From: Actinostola sp. cb2023
Lineage: Eukaryota; Cnidaria; Anthozoa; Actiniaria; Actinostolidae
Reading direction: 5' to 3'
Assembly (NCBI GenBank): GCA_033675265.1
Contig: JAUJYZ010001531.1
Location: forward strand, 62,001-126,000
Length of the DNA: 64,000 nt
How positions within the stretch are numbered: the stretch's first letter is position 1; the number at the start of each line of letters is the position of its first letter. Shown one piece after another: positions 13,541 through 25,338 of the stretch. A program made the position numbers and the translations under genes. Under the pieces are notes generated by a model. The model saw nothing but the letters and a program-made list of their open reading frames with translations. It made no database searches and was not told the DNA's origin.

Positions 13541-13755
13541 ACTTCTAAAACATAGTATATATGAAGTGTTTTTGTTGGTCACGGTTATTGTTAAAAGCTA
13601 GATTTTCATATAATCGTCTCGATCGTTTCAAAATGTGCACAAAATATTGGGACAATCACATGGAAACAGTCTGGGATAATAATAATAATAATAATAATAA
13701 TATTAATATTAGTCAAGTGTGACTGCAGCTAATATATATAGGATTTATATATATA

Positions 13756-14034
13756 TAGCTAATTGCATAATCGTTGTCGGGTCGAAAATCATAAATCATA
13801 GAAGCTGAGACCGCAAGGATGGATGGGAAATCAGTGCATGAGCCACATTACATACAGATATATTCAATGTTCTCGTAGTTTTGAAGGTATACGAGCTATT
13901 TAACTAAGATCCTACAAGTCTGGATAAAAAGGTCGATCATTTAACGGTGTTATTTGAGAGTATGAATTTCCCAGAATTCCTTTTGGTCATAGCTTTCATG
14001 ATTTTCGACCCGACAACGATTATGCAATTAGCTA
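13756..14034 (+). mobile_element. MITE copy A
   Basis: A 279-bp element with inverted ends of about 37 bp: TAGCTAATTGCATAATCGTT on the left, mirrored by AACGATTATGCAATTAGCTA on the right. It is flanked by TATA-type sequence and has no ORF. A second copy lies 309 bp downstream in the opposite orientation. Confidence 0.85.
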
Positions 14035-14342
14035 TATATGCAGTATCAGGGATGGTGTCGTACATCACAGTAGACAGTATAATAATGAAAAAGTACCTGA
14101 ATCCCTAGAATCAGTAAGAACCTATATGATTATTTATCCCTTTATTTCGTTTATTTAATTTCATTATCTTGCTTGATTTATATTCAGAATTTGAGTTTTG
14201 TCGAGATAAGCCATCCGTATGTATCTCGTAGGAGAATATATGACATACCTAAATACAAGAGGTTGAATGTCACGTGTAAAACTTCATTCGTACAGTATAC
14301 ACATTGTAGATATTAGATTACATCGAACTGGACTGCCACATA

Positions 14343-14621
14343 TAGCTAATTGCATAATCGTTGTCGGGTTGAAAATCATGAAAGCTATGACCAAAAGGAA
14401 TTCTGGGAAATTAAAACTCTCAAATAATACCGTCAAATGATCGACCTTTTTATCCAGACTTGTAGGATCTTAGTTAAATAACTCATATATCTTCAAAACT
14501 ACGAGAACATTGAATATATCTGCATGTAATGCGGGTTATGAATTGATTTCCCATCCATCCTTGCGGTCTCAGCTTCTATGATTTATGATTTTCAACCCTA
14601 CAACGATTATGCAATTAGCTA
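14343..14621 (-). mobile_element. MITE copy B, inverted relative to copy A
   Basis: The reverse complement of 13756-14034 with scattered substitutions and the same terminal inverted repeats. Its length is identical at 279 bp. Together the two copies could fold into a long hairpin. Confidence 0.85.
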
Positions 14622-15091
14622 TATAAAACAAAATGACACACTTGATTGATTGATATATTACGCGGACATCACTAATCAAAGGAGTGTTGATTATATCATA
14701 AATATGTTTAAAAAAAAATCATATATGATTTTCTAACGCCCACCGATGCCATTGGTTGGTTTGGTGACACATACTTCACGGTATTTGTTGCAACAATTGT
14801 TTCATGTAAATTGGAATTTGCAATTTTATTCTGTAAATGCCTTAGTTGATGACGATTTGTCTACATTATTGCCTTCAGTTTTATCTGAAAGAATAACTAT
14901 TTTTGTTATTTAATAGATCGTTGTATATATGCTACCTGTGCATACTGAGCCATTATTTCACAAATATAAGACCTATGGGAACCATGCATGTACTAATCCT
15001 CGTAAATGAATGATGAATGTTATCAAAACAGGTGAATCACTGGAAGCAAAGTCCAGATAAATAGATTAATAAATAACTAATATTACACAAT

Positions 15092-15840
15092 AAGATGCAT
15101 CTAAAATTAGATCAAAAGGGATATAATATAGTAATGATGACTGATCTGCCCAACTATGTCGTCTGCTTCCATGGTGAATTGAATTTGAATAAAATAAACT
15201 CGCTGCACCTCATTGGATAGTTTGAAAGACTACATAATAGATGCATCTAAAATTAGATCAAAAGGGATATAATATAGTAATGATGACTGATTGGCTGCCC
15301 AACTATGTCGTCTGCTTCCATGGTGAATTGAATTTGAATAAAATAAACTCGCTGCACCTCATTGGATAGTTTGAAAGACTACATAATTAGATGCATCTAA
15401 ATTGAGATCAAAAGGGATATAATATAGTAATGATGACTGATTGGCTGCCCAACTATGTCGTCTGCTTCCATGGTGAATTGAATTTGAATAAAATAAACTC
15501 GCTGCACCTCATTGGATAGTTTGAAAGACTACATAATTAGATGCATCTAAAATTAGATCAAAAGGGATATAATATAGTAATGATGACTGATTGGCTGCCC
15601 AACTATGTCGTCTGCTTCCATGGTGAATTGAATTTGAATAAAATAAACTCGCTACACCTCATTGGATAGTTTGAAAGACTACATAATTAGATGCATCTAA
15701 AATTAGATCAAAAGGGATATAATATAGTAATGATGACTGATTGGCTGCCCAACTATGTCGGCTGTTTCCATGGTGAATTGAATTTGAATAAAATAAACTC
15801 GTTGCATCTTGTGGGATAGTTTGAAAGGATACATATTTAT
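15092..15840. repeat. 150-bp satellite, five copies
   Basis: Five tandem copies with a period of 149-150 bp, each containing TAGATGCATCTAAAATTAGA and TGGCTGCCCAACTATGTCG. Copies are nearly identical except the last (GTTGCATCTTGTGGG), which is diverged at the array edge. Confidence 0.9.
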
Positions 15841-16453
15841 AATTAAAGGATGGCGTCCAGTCAAACAAACATAGAATGTAACAGGAAAAAAAGCTCTATT
15901 AATGAACATTCATATTATCATTGTGTTGGAAATATTTGCAGTTAAAAGCATAAAATGAAATCATCATGAAAAATGAAAATTGGTTAAACATTTCAGCCAA
16001 TCACAATGGTCCATGTTGCAGTAAATGGACATTTCTTTCTGACATGCCTGGTAGGAAATGACCAAATGCCATTTGACTTGTGACCGTATTTTCTTGTGAC
16101 AGTACGCTGTCAAATTGAAAGGTGACGTCTACCTAATTAGGGATTCATTCAAACGTGTCTACCTTTGTTGATAAATAAATACAATTGAGATAGACTAAAC
16201 AATTGTTTAACCATTTCCAAACTATGGTATCTTCTTCTATTAACTTTTTCCTGTATTATATTTTAATACTATAATCATTATAAGCTTTCCTTTTTCTACG
16301 TGAAAGTAGTTGGTTCGCTAAACCTGTTGGGATGTAGTCAAGCACATCATATGAATGGCACCACCGGTAGACACAACAAAAGGGACCGGCTACTGACATC
16401 ATTACCTAACCAGTCCATCGCCATAATAATTAATGATTTTCAAAAGCAACGAC

Positions 16454-16460
16454 TATATAG
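16454..16460 (+). promoter_or_regulatory. Candidate TATA box of gene 2
   Basis: TATATAG lies about 70 bases before a possible donor (AAAG|GTAGAG at 16524). That arrangement fits a short untranslated first exon ending at 16523, spliced to the acceptor at 17099 just before the gene 2 ATG. It is a position-based guess only. Confidence 0.3.
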
Positions 16461-16805
16461 AAACTACACCACTTAGCTACGCTCACAACTAGAAGACCAT
16501 TGCCAGAGTTTAACTGAGGAAAGGTAGAGTACACTTCTCTTTGGTTTTCATCTTAACATTTTGTTTCTTTTATTTGTGAAACAATTTGTTTTCTAAATAT
16601 CGAGGTAAATTAATTTGTCTCAGACTTTTATTTTATGATTTTATTATTTCTTAATTCGAAGGAAGAGTTTATTTGCATATCGTTGTAGCACTAGATTCCA
16701 TTGGTGTTAAAATGTTCGTTAAATCGCTACATAAAATAAGGTGTTTGTTAATTTGATTTGTATTTAGTTCTTTTCTCTATTTCCAAAAGCTTTCGCAATA
16801 TTCTA

Positions 16806-17100
16806 TTTCGTTTTCATGTTTTCTTTTCTTTTTTTATACAACATTTTTTAAGACTACAGCATTTCCTTACTACATCGAAAAATAAAACCTTTTTTCCTGC
16901 AAAATATTACATCTAATTAGTTATTGAGTGCCTGACCTTTTTGTTATTCTTTCAGAATTTCGTTTTCATGCTTCGTTTTATACAACATTTTAAAGACTAC
17001 GGCCTTACCTTACTACATCGAAAAATAAAACCTTTTTTCCTGCAAAATATTACATCTAATTAGTTATTGAGTGCCTGACCTTTTTGTTATTCTTTCAGAG
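16806..17100 (+). repeat. Tandem duplication carrying a 3' splice site upstream of gene 2
   Basis: Segments of about 150 bp beginning TTTCGTTTTCATG near 16806 and 16958 are near copies. The matching 3' portion includes an identical pyrimidine tract and acceptor ending TTATTCTTTCAG. The second acceptor lies six bases before the gene 2 ATG; the first would add a longer leader. Both could be used as alternative 3' splice sites. Confidence 0.75.
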
Positions 17101-17104
17101 TAAG

Positions 17105-17791
17105 ATGAAGCTGCAAATAGTAATTTGTGTAGTGATTGTCTTGGCAGCAATTGCCTCGGCCAAATCTGTCAAAAAGAAGATAAAATCAGGTAAGCTATCA
17201 GTCCAATTGTACTTTTCTTCTTTTAGTTTTAATAATCCTTTATAAATGACATCTTTGGTAGCAGTCGAGGAACTTTTAGACTTCAGTTCAATGGGAGAGT
17301 ACACAACTGCACTACAGTTATATTAAAAGACAATTTTAACTTCAACTATTTTCTTGTTTAACGTGAGATAGTTTACTTGGAAAGAGAAGACGTTCAATAT
17401 TTTCTCGGCTTATAGTTATTATTATTATTATTAGTTATAGTTATTATAGTTATTATCAGTAAAGGACAAAATTAAAATTTAATTGTATTGGCAAAAAAGT
17501 ATTTCTAATTTATATTTTATGACTAATTCCATTACGACACACGTCGCCCAAGCGTTAACAAAATGATCTTGAGATGACATCATCACAAGAACTTAGACGT
17601 ATTAGGCTAGAGTAGTATTTTACTGCTAATAGATGCTGATATATATTATATATACTTGATAGAACTTATTAGAATTGCCTGAGATTTTATACTATCTTGA
17701 TGAATACGACAATATAACTTTCCGGTTCTATCACAATATTTCGGATATTATAATTATTATGAGACACTCTCATTTTCTATATATCATACTC

Positions 17792-17826
<35 letters not shown>

Positions 17827-19720
17827 AACATAGAGGGCAAAATTACTCAGTACTGATTGACTATTACTGGCAGACGATTGGTTGATCGTTACATTAGCTC
17901 AATTTGAAAACAAATTGTCGCATTTCTACGTAGAAGTACTGTAGCGTCAGAAAAGCTTACTTTTATCGCAATTCATTTAATAAGCCACTTCACGCTGACG
18001 TCCGCCATTTTGAATTGGGACAAACGCGGCAAAATTTATAGAAATCTGGATCACTTTGACTTGCCGTAACTCAGCTCGATTTCTTTGGAAATTTAAAAAC
18101 TTACCATTTCAGAAAATACGTTTTCTTTGTTATTTATGACCTATAATATGATGGGTATTGGACGGCTACAAATCGAGAAAAAAAGATTTTTGTTTTCTAA
18201 CTAAAACGTTCGGCACGTGAATATGCAAATTAGCTCGAAATTTTAAGATCCATTCGTGAAAAGAAGTTTGACTCGTAAAAGGTAGTTAAAATACTTTCAT
18301 TGATCTTATTTTCAGTCCGACAACTGACATGCATGCTTACTGATTATCGAAGTTTGAATTTTGAAAATCCAACAAAATCGAGCGGATAATCGAGCGGATT
18401 TACGGCAAGTCAAAGTGATCCAGATTTCTATAAATTTTGCCGCGTTTATTCCCAATTCAGAATGGCGGACGACAGCGTGAAGTGGCTTATTAGTCGGGCC
18501 CGACTCTAAAAATGCTGGCCGGTCGTATTCTTCTTTGACCTCAAATCGCCAACTGAGTTCTACAGCGCATGCGCGCGCCCTGTGTCGGCCGCTAAGATAA
18601 TCACCGAAGGCTCTAACAACATGGCTTATCATCAACACGAGACATCGCACTCTTCACAAACCTTGTTGGAGGAAGGTTATGTCGTCTTGTTTTCAAAATA
18701 ACCACAATAATTCATAGCGACATGGATTTATCAATCCAGTAAAGGGTTTAGAGATCTTTAGAACTTAGAACGAAGTGAGTTGATACACGCAGTGAAGAGA
18801 AAAATGCAAGTACGTCAGTTGTGAGGTTTTCAGACATATTTACACTTCATCCAAACATTGTTTAACAATCACTCTGCGATGTCTAGTTGATAAATAAAAC
18901 AGCAAAAAGTTGGTTGTTTTTCAGTGAAAACTCGGTGAAAAGTTCACAAAGCTGGCACTCATACGCCATCATGACGCCATTTCGAATCAAATCAGCGAGG
19001 ATGCGCGTTATATATATTTGGTTTGAATTTTGTTCTTTCTATTATAAACAAGTAATCGCATGGTTCCTCGTAAAATTAAGGATTAATTTCACTTGTGTTT
19101 TCAAAGTTTCCCAGCGTTACCAGCAATATGAGTCAAGATGGCCGACGTGCATACTCATTAACAACAAATTCTCGCGAAAAATGGCGGCCAAATATTACAG
19201 AGAATGTATGGGGAATAATGTTAAATCATGCAATATATATGAAAAGCGTGAAAGTACAAAGTTTCGGTCATTCGAATTATAATCATCATTGCTTACCCCA
19301 CTTTCTTACAAAAAATGAAGTGAATTATTATTCGACAAAGTGGTTCCTTTGCCGGAACGATTTCTGTAGACTCATTAAGTCATGATATTTCCACTCTGTA
19401 CCTTACAATACACTGAAACTATGAAAGTTGAGTCATTTCTGCTTCCAATGCTGCTACTCTTCAAAACTTTCGGTCGCTCTTGTTTTGTTCTGCTGTTTGT
19501 TGTGAATCCGATTTTTCATAAAAAATCCCCACATACTATCTCCAAAGGTTCAATGAGCACGGAAAGAGCAAAATTACTCTGACTTCGGTTATTTTTGGCC
19601 GCTATCAGTCGAATCCTGGTAAGTTTACGTGTTATACCACTGTTCTATGAAGCTTGGGGCTCCTAAAAAGCGGGAATTTCGAACGAGAATCAAGGTAGTA
19701 CATAGATTGGGTTTCCTGTG

Positions 19721-19779
<59 letters not shown>

Positions 19780-20528
19780 ATGATTTATTTATTAGTATTA
19801 CACAATTAATTCTTTACCCACGGGCCTACGTCACTTCATACAATCAACTCCGACTAACATGACATATGACTCCCTCGAAGTTATAATAATTAATAATTAT
19901 TATTATTATTAATTCAAGTTATCCAGTGTTGTTTACTTACCTTTCTCTGTATTATAAAGTATTATTATCATGTAAGCATTGTAAACCATTGGATTATGAA
20001 ACAACTACTTAATTTTTGTCAGGATCTAAGCGTCAAAACTGCCCTTGTCCAGCCCCATGTCCAGCACCATGTCCAGCACCATGTCCAGCACCATGTCCAG
20101 CACCATGCCCAGCACCATGTCCAGCTCAGCCTGGACCCGTAGGACCAAATGGATGCATGGGACCACCAGGGCAACCAGGATGTCCAGGACCTAAGGGTTG
20201 CAACGGACCTTGTGGACCAAGTGGACCACCAGGACCAGCTGGACCACCACCACGCCCAGGACCACCAGGACCACCCGGCTGTCTGGGACCCCCTGGACAA
20301 CCCGGATGCCCTGGTCTTAAAGGATGTCCAGGACCATGTGGACCACCTGGACCAGCAGGACCACCCGGACCACCAGGCGCGCCAGCTCCACCACCACCAC
20401 CACAGTGCTGTCCACCTCCCCCAGCACCGTGTCCTGCTCCATGTCCTGCTCCATGTCCTGCTCCATGTCCTGCTCCATGTCCTGCTCCATGTCCTGCTCC
20501 ATGTCCTGCTCCATGCCCACCTTGTTAA
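17105..20528 (+). CDS. Gene 2: minicollagen-like protein with PAPC repeat blocks in place of CRDs
   Basis: Exons 17105-17189 and 20023-20528 (phase 1) encode 196 residues. A signal peptide (about 1-19) and Lys-Arg site (31-32) precede Gln33. Instead of CRDs the mature protein has an N-terminal block with Cys every fourth residue (35-65, eight Cys), two short cysteine-bearing collagen segments joined by a Pro/Arg linker (about 66-153), and a C-terminal block of CC plus nine more Cys in PAPC spacing. About 27 of 164 mature residues are Cys. The layout (signal, KR, Cys domain, collagen, polyproline, Cys domain) is that of a minicollagen, so a disulfide-crosslinked capsule wall role is likely. 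The CPAP spacing keeps the C-x3-C rhythm of the CRD but lacks its closing CC at the N-terminus. The 2.8-kb intron holds an inverted repeat and ATT microsatellites. Confidence 0.88.
17979..18492. mobile_element. Long inverted-repeat element in the gene 2 intron
   Basis: The left arm (AATAAGCCACTTCACGCTGA...) and right arm (ending GTGAAGTGGCTTATT) are reverse complements over about 100 bp with minor differences. Both contain ATTTATAGAAATCTGGATCA or its complement. There is no transposase ORF, so a MITE is likely. Confidence 0.75.
19724..19778. repeat. ATT microsatellite
   Basis: About 18 consecutive ATT units in the gene 2 intron. A shorter tract of the same kind lies at 17790-17825. Confidence 0.9.
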
Positions 20529-20587
20529 GTTATATTAGATATGACTGGATTCCTCAATCAATGTTCTTCTAACTTATAAGTTTAAGT

Positions 20588-20593
20588 AATAAA
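20588..20593 (+). terminator. Poly(A) signal, gene 2
   Basis: AATAAA 60 bases after the gene 2 stop codon. Confidence 0.6.
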
Positions 20594-22421
20594 TATTAAC
20601 CTGCTTGTAAAATTAAACAACAGTAAATTAAAGTGTGTAAAGATTATTTCTTGTTGTGCGAACATTCTCTAGTCTAGAATCCACAGATTTTGGAAATAAG
20701 AACTAGACACAACATCTCCAAACCCAGACAATTATTTTTATTGATCTTTGATTTTTTTTTCTAGTCATTTATTTTCCTTCGCGATAGTCTGCGGTTAATC
20801 CTTCACAAAGGCTAAGCAAACATTCAGAATACTTCGTTGTAGTTCCTGTTCAAATATTTCTCATTGCTCACATGAATACGGTATCACTCAAGCAGATTTC
20901 GTTTTAATTTTTACATTTGTCTTAATCAGAAATTGACCAGTAGAAATGAAATGGATTACTCTCATTTGCGAGAGACAGCACCACATCCAAATGATATCAA
21001 ATCTTCTTGACGTTTCGTTTCTTCAGTTCTCGTCGGCAATTCAAAGTTCCTTTAAAACAATATTAATATATACTAAGAAATGGCGTACTCCTTTTGGCAA
21101 ATCGTCTTATTAAATATTGACACGTGCTAGTGACAACATGTGATGTAAGACGATGAGGGGGACTGGTACCTGCTGATCGCTTCAGTTAATCGATGACGGA
21201 TCGATAAACAATTTCTGTTTCGAAATTACGAACTCGAGACGTTTTTGAAAACAAAATGGAATGGTTCGAGTAAGTCTTGAAATAATAATCATGACTGGCA
21301 TTCTCCGAGGGGTCGTGCTATTTCTTTGTTTCGTTACATTTCAATGTATAATATTATCTGTTTCTATTATAAACTGAAAGGTGTCTATGTTTATATTTCC
21401 TGACCGATCTAGTAGATATTCGTTATATGGAATTCCTATCCAAATCCAGATCAGTATAGCAGGATTTATTCAGGTTTGAGAATGGGACAGGCTCTAAGAG
21501 GGTCTGAATGGGGTTAACTGACTACTGACAAACACCTTTAAAAATAACTGTTAACTGACAAACAGGATATGGCCAGTTAATAGTTAAATAACGTTTAACT
21601 GACAAGGTAAAAAATTAACTGACAAATAATGACCAAATATTTGACTGACAACTGACATACAGATCCCCCCATTCAGACCCTCCTCTAACTATAAATATAA
21701 TCGCTGATTTGTATCCCATGATCCCTTTCGATCACGTCACATCCCTGCCATTACAATTATAAGTCTATTCTTCGTTTTGTAAATAAATGAATTGGGTAAA
21801 GAAAGAAAAGGGGAGGGGTATAAACATTTCCTAGAGTTTCTGATAATGTAGCAATTCGTGAAATATGGAATGTTTATTGGATTTGTGTTGTACCGTACCA
21901 CGTAGCACTTTGGGCCAAACAACGATTGCATCACCTGCCACGCTAATAGTTTATTCTTACAACTTTTCACTACCCACCGTGGTTTTAACTAAACACATCT
22001 GTAAAACCAAAACAATTCAAGAGATTATGGCACTGAAAATCGCATATGGTTACTCGTGGGATTTGAGAGCGTCGATCTCTAACTCACTAGAAGTGCGACG
22101 ATAATTTCAACTCGAGGTGTTTTAAAATTATGTGACCTTTTGGTCGCCTTAGTCTTAGACACCTAACACCTTTATCCCCTAAAGCAAAACATACCAGCTT
22201 GTTGATGTTTACAAGATGTATTGTCCAATGAATGAGCGATGATCTAGTCGTTATGACATCTCTCGAACGAAGATAATTTCTGCGAATCTTTGGGACTGTC
22301 AGTATCATATTGACTCATCTCGAATCTAGTAGGTCAGTTTGAGTTCAACACATATTTTATGGTATCGTCTTATTTGACTTATAGTTGCACTTTTACTTAT
22401 CTTATCTTTGTTATATTTTAG
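20594..22421. other. Intergenic region between genes 2 and 3
   Basis: No gene seen. It contains an inverted-repeat element at about 21496-21690, whose ends AGAGGGTCTGAATGGGG and CCCCATTCAGACCCTCCTCT flank repeated TTAACTGACAA motifs. The rest is unremarkable AT-rich DNA. Confidence 0.55.
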
Positions 22422-22422
22422 A

Positions 22423-23793
22423 ATGGATTTGAAACTCATCGTAGTTGTTGTGGCCGCAGTCATCTGCGTTGCCCAGGCAAAGTCTCTGGAGAAAAGTAAG
22501 TAATTTGTGATCCTTGTCATTCTATTTTGTAATGTACTTCTTACAAGTGGGGTCGATGTTTTATCGAAAGACAATCCTCTATTAAATAACTTCAGATAAC
22601 CGGTTTAAATCTAATTAGAATGGGCTTGGTCAAATTACTGCCATTCAAATTCTACTGACGTTTTTACGGAAGTAATTAATACAATAGTAGTCGTTTTCTG
22701 ATTATTATTATTAATGCTTTCGTTTCATAGTTCATCTGTAGAATAGAAAGAAAAATTTATGATATCAATGTTGAATATTCCTTCATAAGGACATTTTTCG
22801 CAGTTCCCAAATTTGGTAAAAGTTAGTAATGACCAGTAATGACTTGACGACGGAAGTCCAACTATTAACAAAATGCCATTTCTGGCTGCCATGCGATCGA
22901 TATTCAGTAAAATATTTGAGAATTTTATTTCTACATGTGACTGTAACTTAAATCGTTTTTTTTTTCTACAAAAAGAGACATTTATTTTTTTCTTGGACTG
23001 ACTGAAGTGAGACCATCTCAGTTTACTCTTACAAGCTACACTTTATTTTTGATGGTTTCTTCAGCGTAATAAATTATAATGAATGCTTTGAATTGCTTGG
23101 CTTCAATCAGCTGTTTAAAGTCTCAATACCAAGTGAAATCCAGCAGAAAATACTCTATTGAAAAGGTGCAATTCAGCAACGAAACCAGCAATGACTGGTT
23201 TCAACTAGCATATTCATCATCGATCAATCATTGAAATTTTGTATCGGAGTAGAATTAAATATGTCGCAAATATGGTTAACTACTCCTGGAGAAAAGAATC
23301 ATTTCTTATGATTAATTGATTATCATTTATAATGAAACTCGAAAATGTCTACAGTAGATTGGAGATTGTACAGTTTTCGGAAGCTGTGTACCTTTGTTTA
23401 ACTAACCGCTCTATTTGTATTTCAGGACAATCTTGTTGTCCACCACCACCACCACCACCAGTGTACCCACCACCCCCACCACCACGCCCAGCTGTCCCAG
23501 GACCCCCAGGACCATCAGGATGCCAAGGACACCCAGGACTTCCAGGATGCCCAGGACCTAAAGGATTGAGTGGACCAATTGGTCTCTCAGGACCACCAGG
23601 ACCCCCAGGACCCCCACCACGCCCAGGACCACCAGGACCTGCAGGACCATCAGGATGCTTAGGACCCCAAGGATGCGCAGGACTTAAAGGATGCCCAGGA
23701 CCATGTGGACCAGCTGGACCTCCAGGCCCACCCGGACCAGCAGGCGCACCAGCTCCACCACCACCACCACCAGCACCATGCTGTGGCAAATAG
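22423..23793 (+). CDS. Gene 3: reduced minicollagen with only CC at each end
   Basis: Exons 22423-22495 and 23426-23793 (phase 1) encode 146 residues. The signal peptide (about 1-19) closely resembles those of genes 4 and 5 (MDLK start). The splice junction creates a Lys-Arg site (24-25). The mature protein starts Gln-Ser-Cys-Cys, then polyproline (30-46), two collagen segments joined by a Pro/Arg linker and carrying Cys in X or Y positions, a second polyproline run, and Cys143-Cys144-Gly-Lys. The collagen part is clearly paralogous to gene 2 (shared GCPGPKG and GCPGPCGP motifs). The CRD is reduced to its closing CC at both termini. AATAAA is at 23886. Likely a capsule-wall minicollagen with altered crosslinking. 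Confidence 0.88.
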
Positions 23794-23885
23794 GTTGATA
23801 CTGCGTATCAATATTTAGTGTGATATTGTCTTTTTACATTTTTTTTATTGTCAGATGCATGTATCTATATGTTTCCGACTTATTA

Positions 23886-23891
23886 AATAAA
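23886..23891 (+). terminator. Poly(A) signal, gene 3
   Basis: AATAAA 93 bases after the gene 3 stop codon. Confidence 0.6.
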
Positions 23892-24074
23892 TTATATTAA
23901 CCATAAATGTCTACTGATTGTTTTAGTTTAAAACAGCTGCAGCTCACTTTTAGGAGTATTTTTTATGGTTTTAGTTTCTATCTTTCCTTCTTTGTTCGGC
24001 TTTTTGTTGCTGTGTTGCAGTTTACTTTATTTTCTTTGTCCATTTTCATTCCATTTTCATTCCCGTTTATTTGG

Positions 24075-25125
24075 TTTGATGTTGTTGTTTTTGTTGTTAT
24101 TGTTGTTGTTGGTAGTGGTGGTGGTGGTGGTGGTGGTGGTAGTGTTGTTGTTGTAGTGGTGGTAGTGTGTGTTGTTGTATTGTTGTTGTTGGTAGTGGTG
24201 GTAGTGTTGTTGTTGTTATTGTTGTTGTTGGTGGTGGTGGGTAGTGTTGTTGTTGTTATTGTTGTTGTGGTAGTGGTGGGTAGTGTTGTTGTTGTTATTG
24301 TTGTGGTGGTAGTGGTGGTAGTGTTGTTGTTGTTATTGTTGTTGTTGGTAGTGGTGTAGTGTTGTTGTTGTTATTGTTGTTGTTGGTAGTGGTGGTAGTG
24401 TTGTGTGTTGTTATTGTTGTTGTTGGTAGTGGTGGTAGTGTGTTGTTGTTATTGTTGTTGTTGGTAGTGGTGGTAGTGTTTTTGTTGTTATTGTTGTTGT
24501 TGGTAGTGGTGGTAGTGTTGTTGTTGTTATTGTTGTTGTTGGTAGTGGTGGTGGTAGTGTTGTTGTTGTTATTGTTGTTGTTGTAGTGGTGGTGGTGGTG
24601 GTGGTGGTAGTGTTGTTGTTGGTAGTGGTGGTAGTGGTGGTGGTGGTAGTGTTGTTGTTGTTGTTATTGTTGTTGTTGGTAGTGGTGGTGGTGGTGGTAG
24701 TGTTGTTGTTGTTATTGTTGTTGTTGTTGGTGGTGGTGGTGGTGGTGGTAGTGTTGTTGGTAGTGGTGGTAGTGGTGGTGGTGGTAGTGGTGGTGGTGGT
24801 AGTGTTGTTGTTGTTGTTATTGTTGTTGTTGGTAGTGGTGGTGGTGGTGTGTGTTGTGGTAGTGGTGGTAGTGGTGGTGGTGGTAGTGTTGTTGTTGTTA
24901 TTGTTGTTGTTGGTAGTGGTGGTGGTGGTGGTGGTGGTTGTGTTGTTGTTGGTAGTGGTGGTAGTGGTGGTGGTGGTAGTGTTGTTGTTGGTAGTGGTGG
25001 TAGTGGTGGTAGTAGTGTTGTTGTTGTTATTGTTGTTGTTGTTGGTAGTGGTGGTGGTGGTGGTGGTGGTGGTGGTGGTGGTGGTGGCGTTGTTGTTGTT
25101 GTGATTGTGGTCGTTGTTGTTGTTG
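24075..25125. repeat. G/T-only low-complexity tract (TTG and GGT triplets)
   Basis: About 1 kb made almost entirely of GTT, TTG, GGT and AGT triplets, arranged as loose repeats of TGTTGTTGTTATTGTTGTTG plus GGTAGTGGTGGTAGTG. The long poly-Val, poly-Leu and poly-Gly open frames across it are repeat artefacts. The + strand is G/T only with many runs of GGTGGTGGTGGT. Confidence 0.95.
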
Positions 25126-25338
25126 TGTTTGTAGTTGTTTATTTTATTGGGAAAAAGAGGCGTACGCGTTTGAATAAATTCAACAAATATTCAGTCTTCT
25201 AATGATTATCTTGCTGTATATCTAAAACGTCTGGAATCATATCATAGCGACACAAGAAAATTAAGGATATCGTCCTTGCGCCCGGCTATTAATTAAAAAA
25301 ACACAATACAATGCACACAGCTTATTCGGTATGGTTTG

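Larger units (their letters stand above)
13159..17104. other. Intergenic region between genes 1 and 2
   Basis: No gene seen before the gene 2 leader. It contains the gene 1 3' UTR, an AAT microsatellite near 13676-13705, a pair of oppositely oriented MITEs (13756-14034, 14343-14621), a 150-bp satellite (15092-15840), and a duplicated leader segment next to gene 2 (about 16806-17100). Confidence 0.6.

Noticed and set aside
24070..25120. Long open frames of Val/Leu/Gly in the G/T tract
   Set aside because: They are pure translations of a GTT/GGT simple repeat, with no start context, splice signals or domain.
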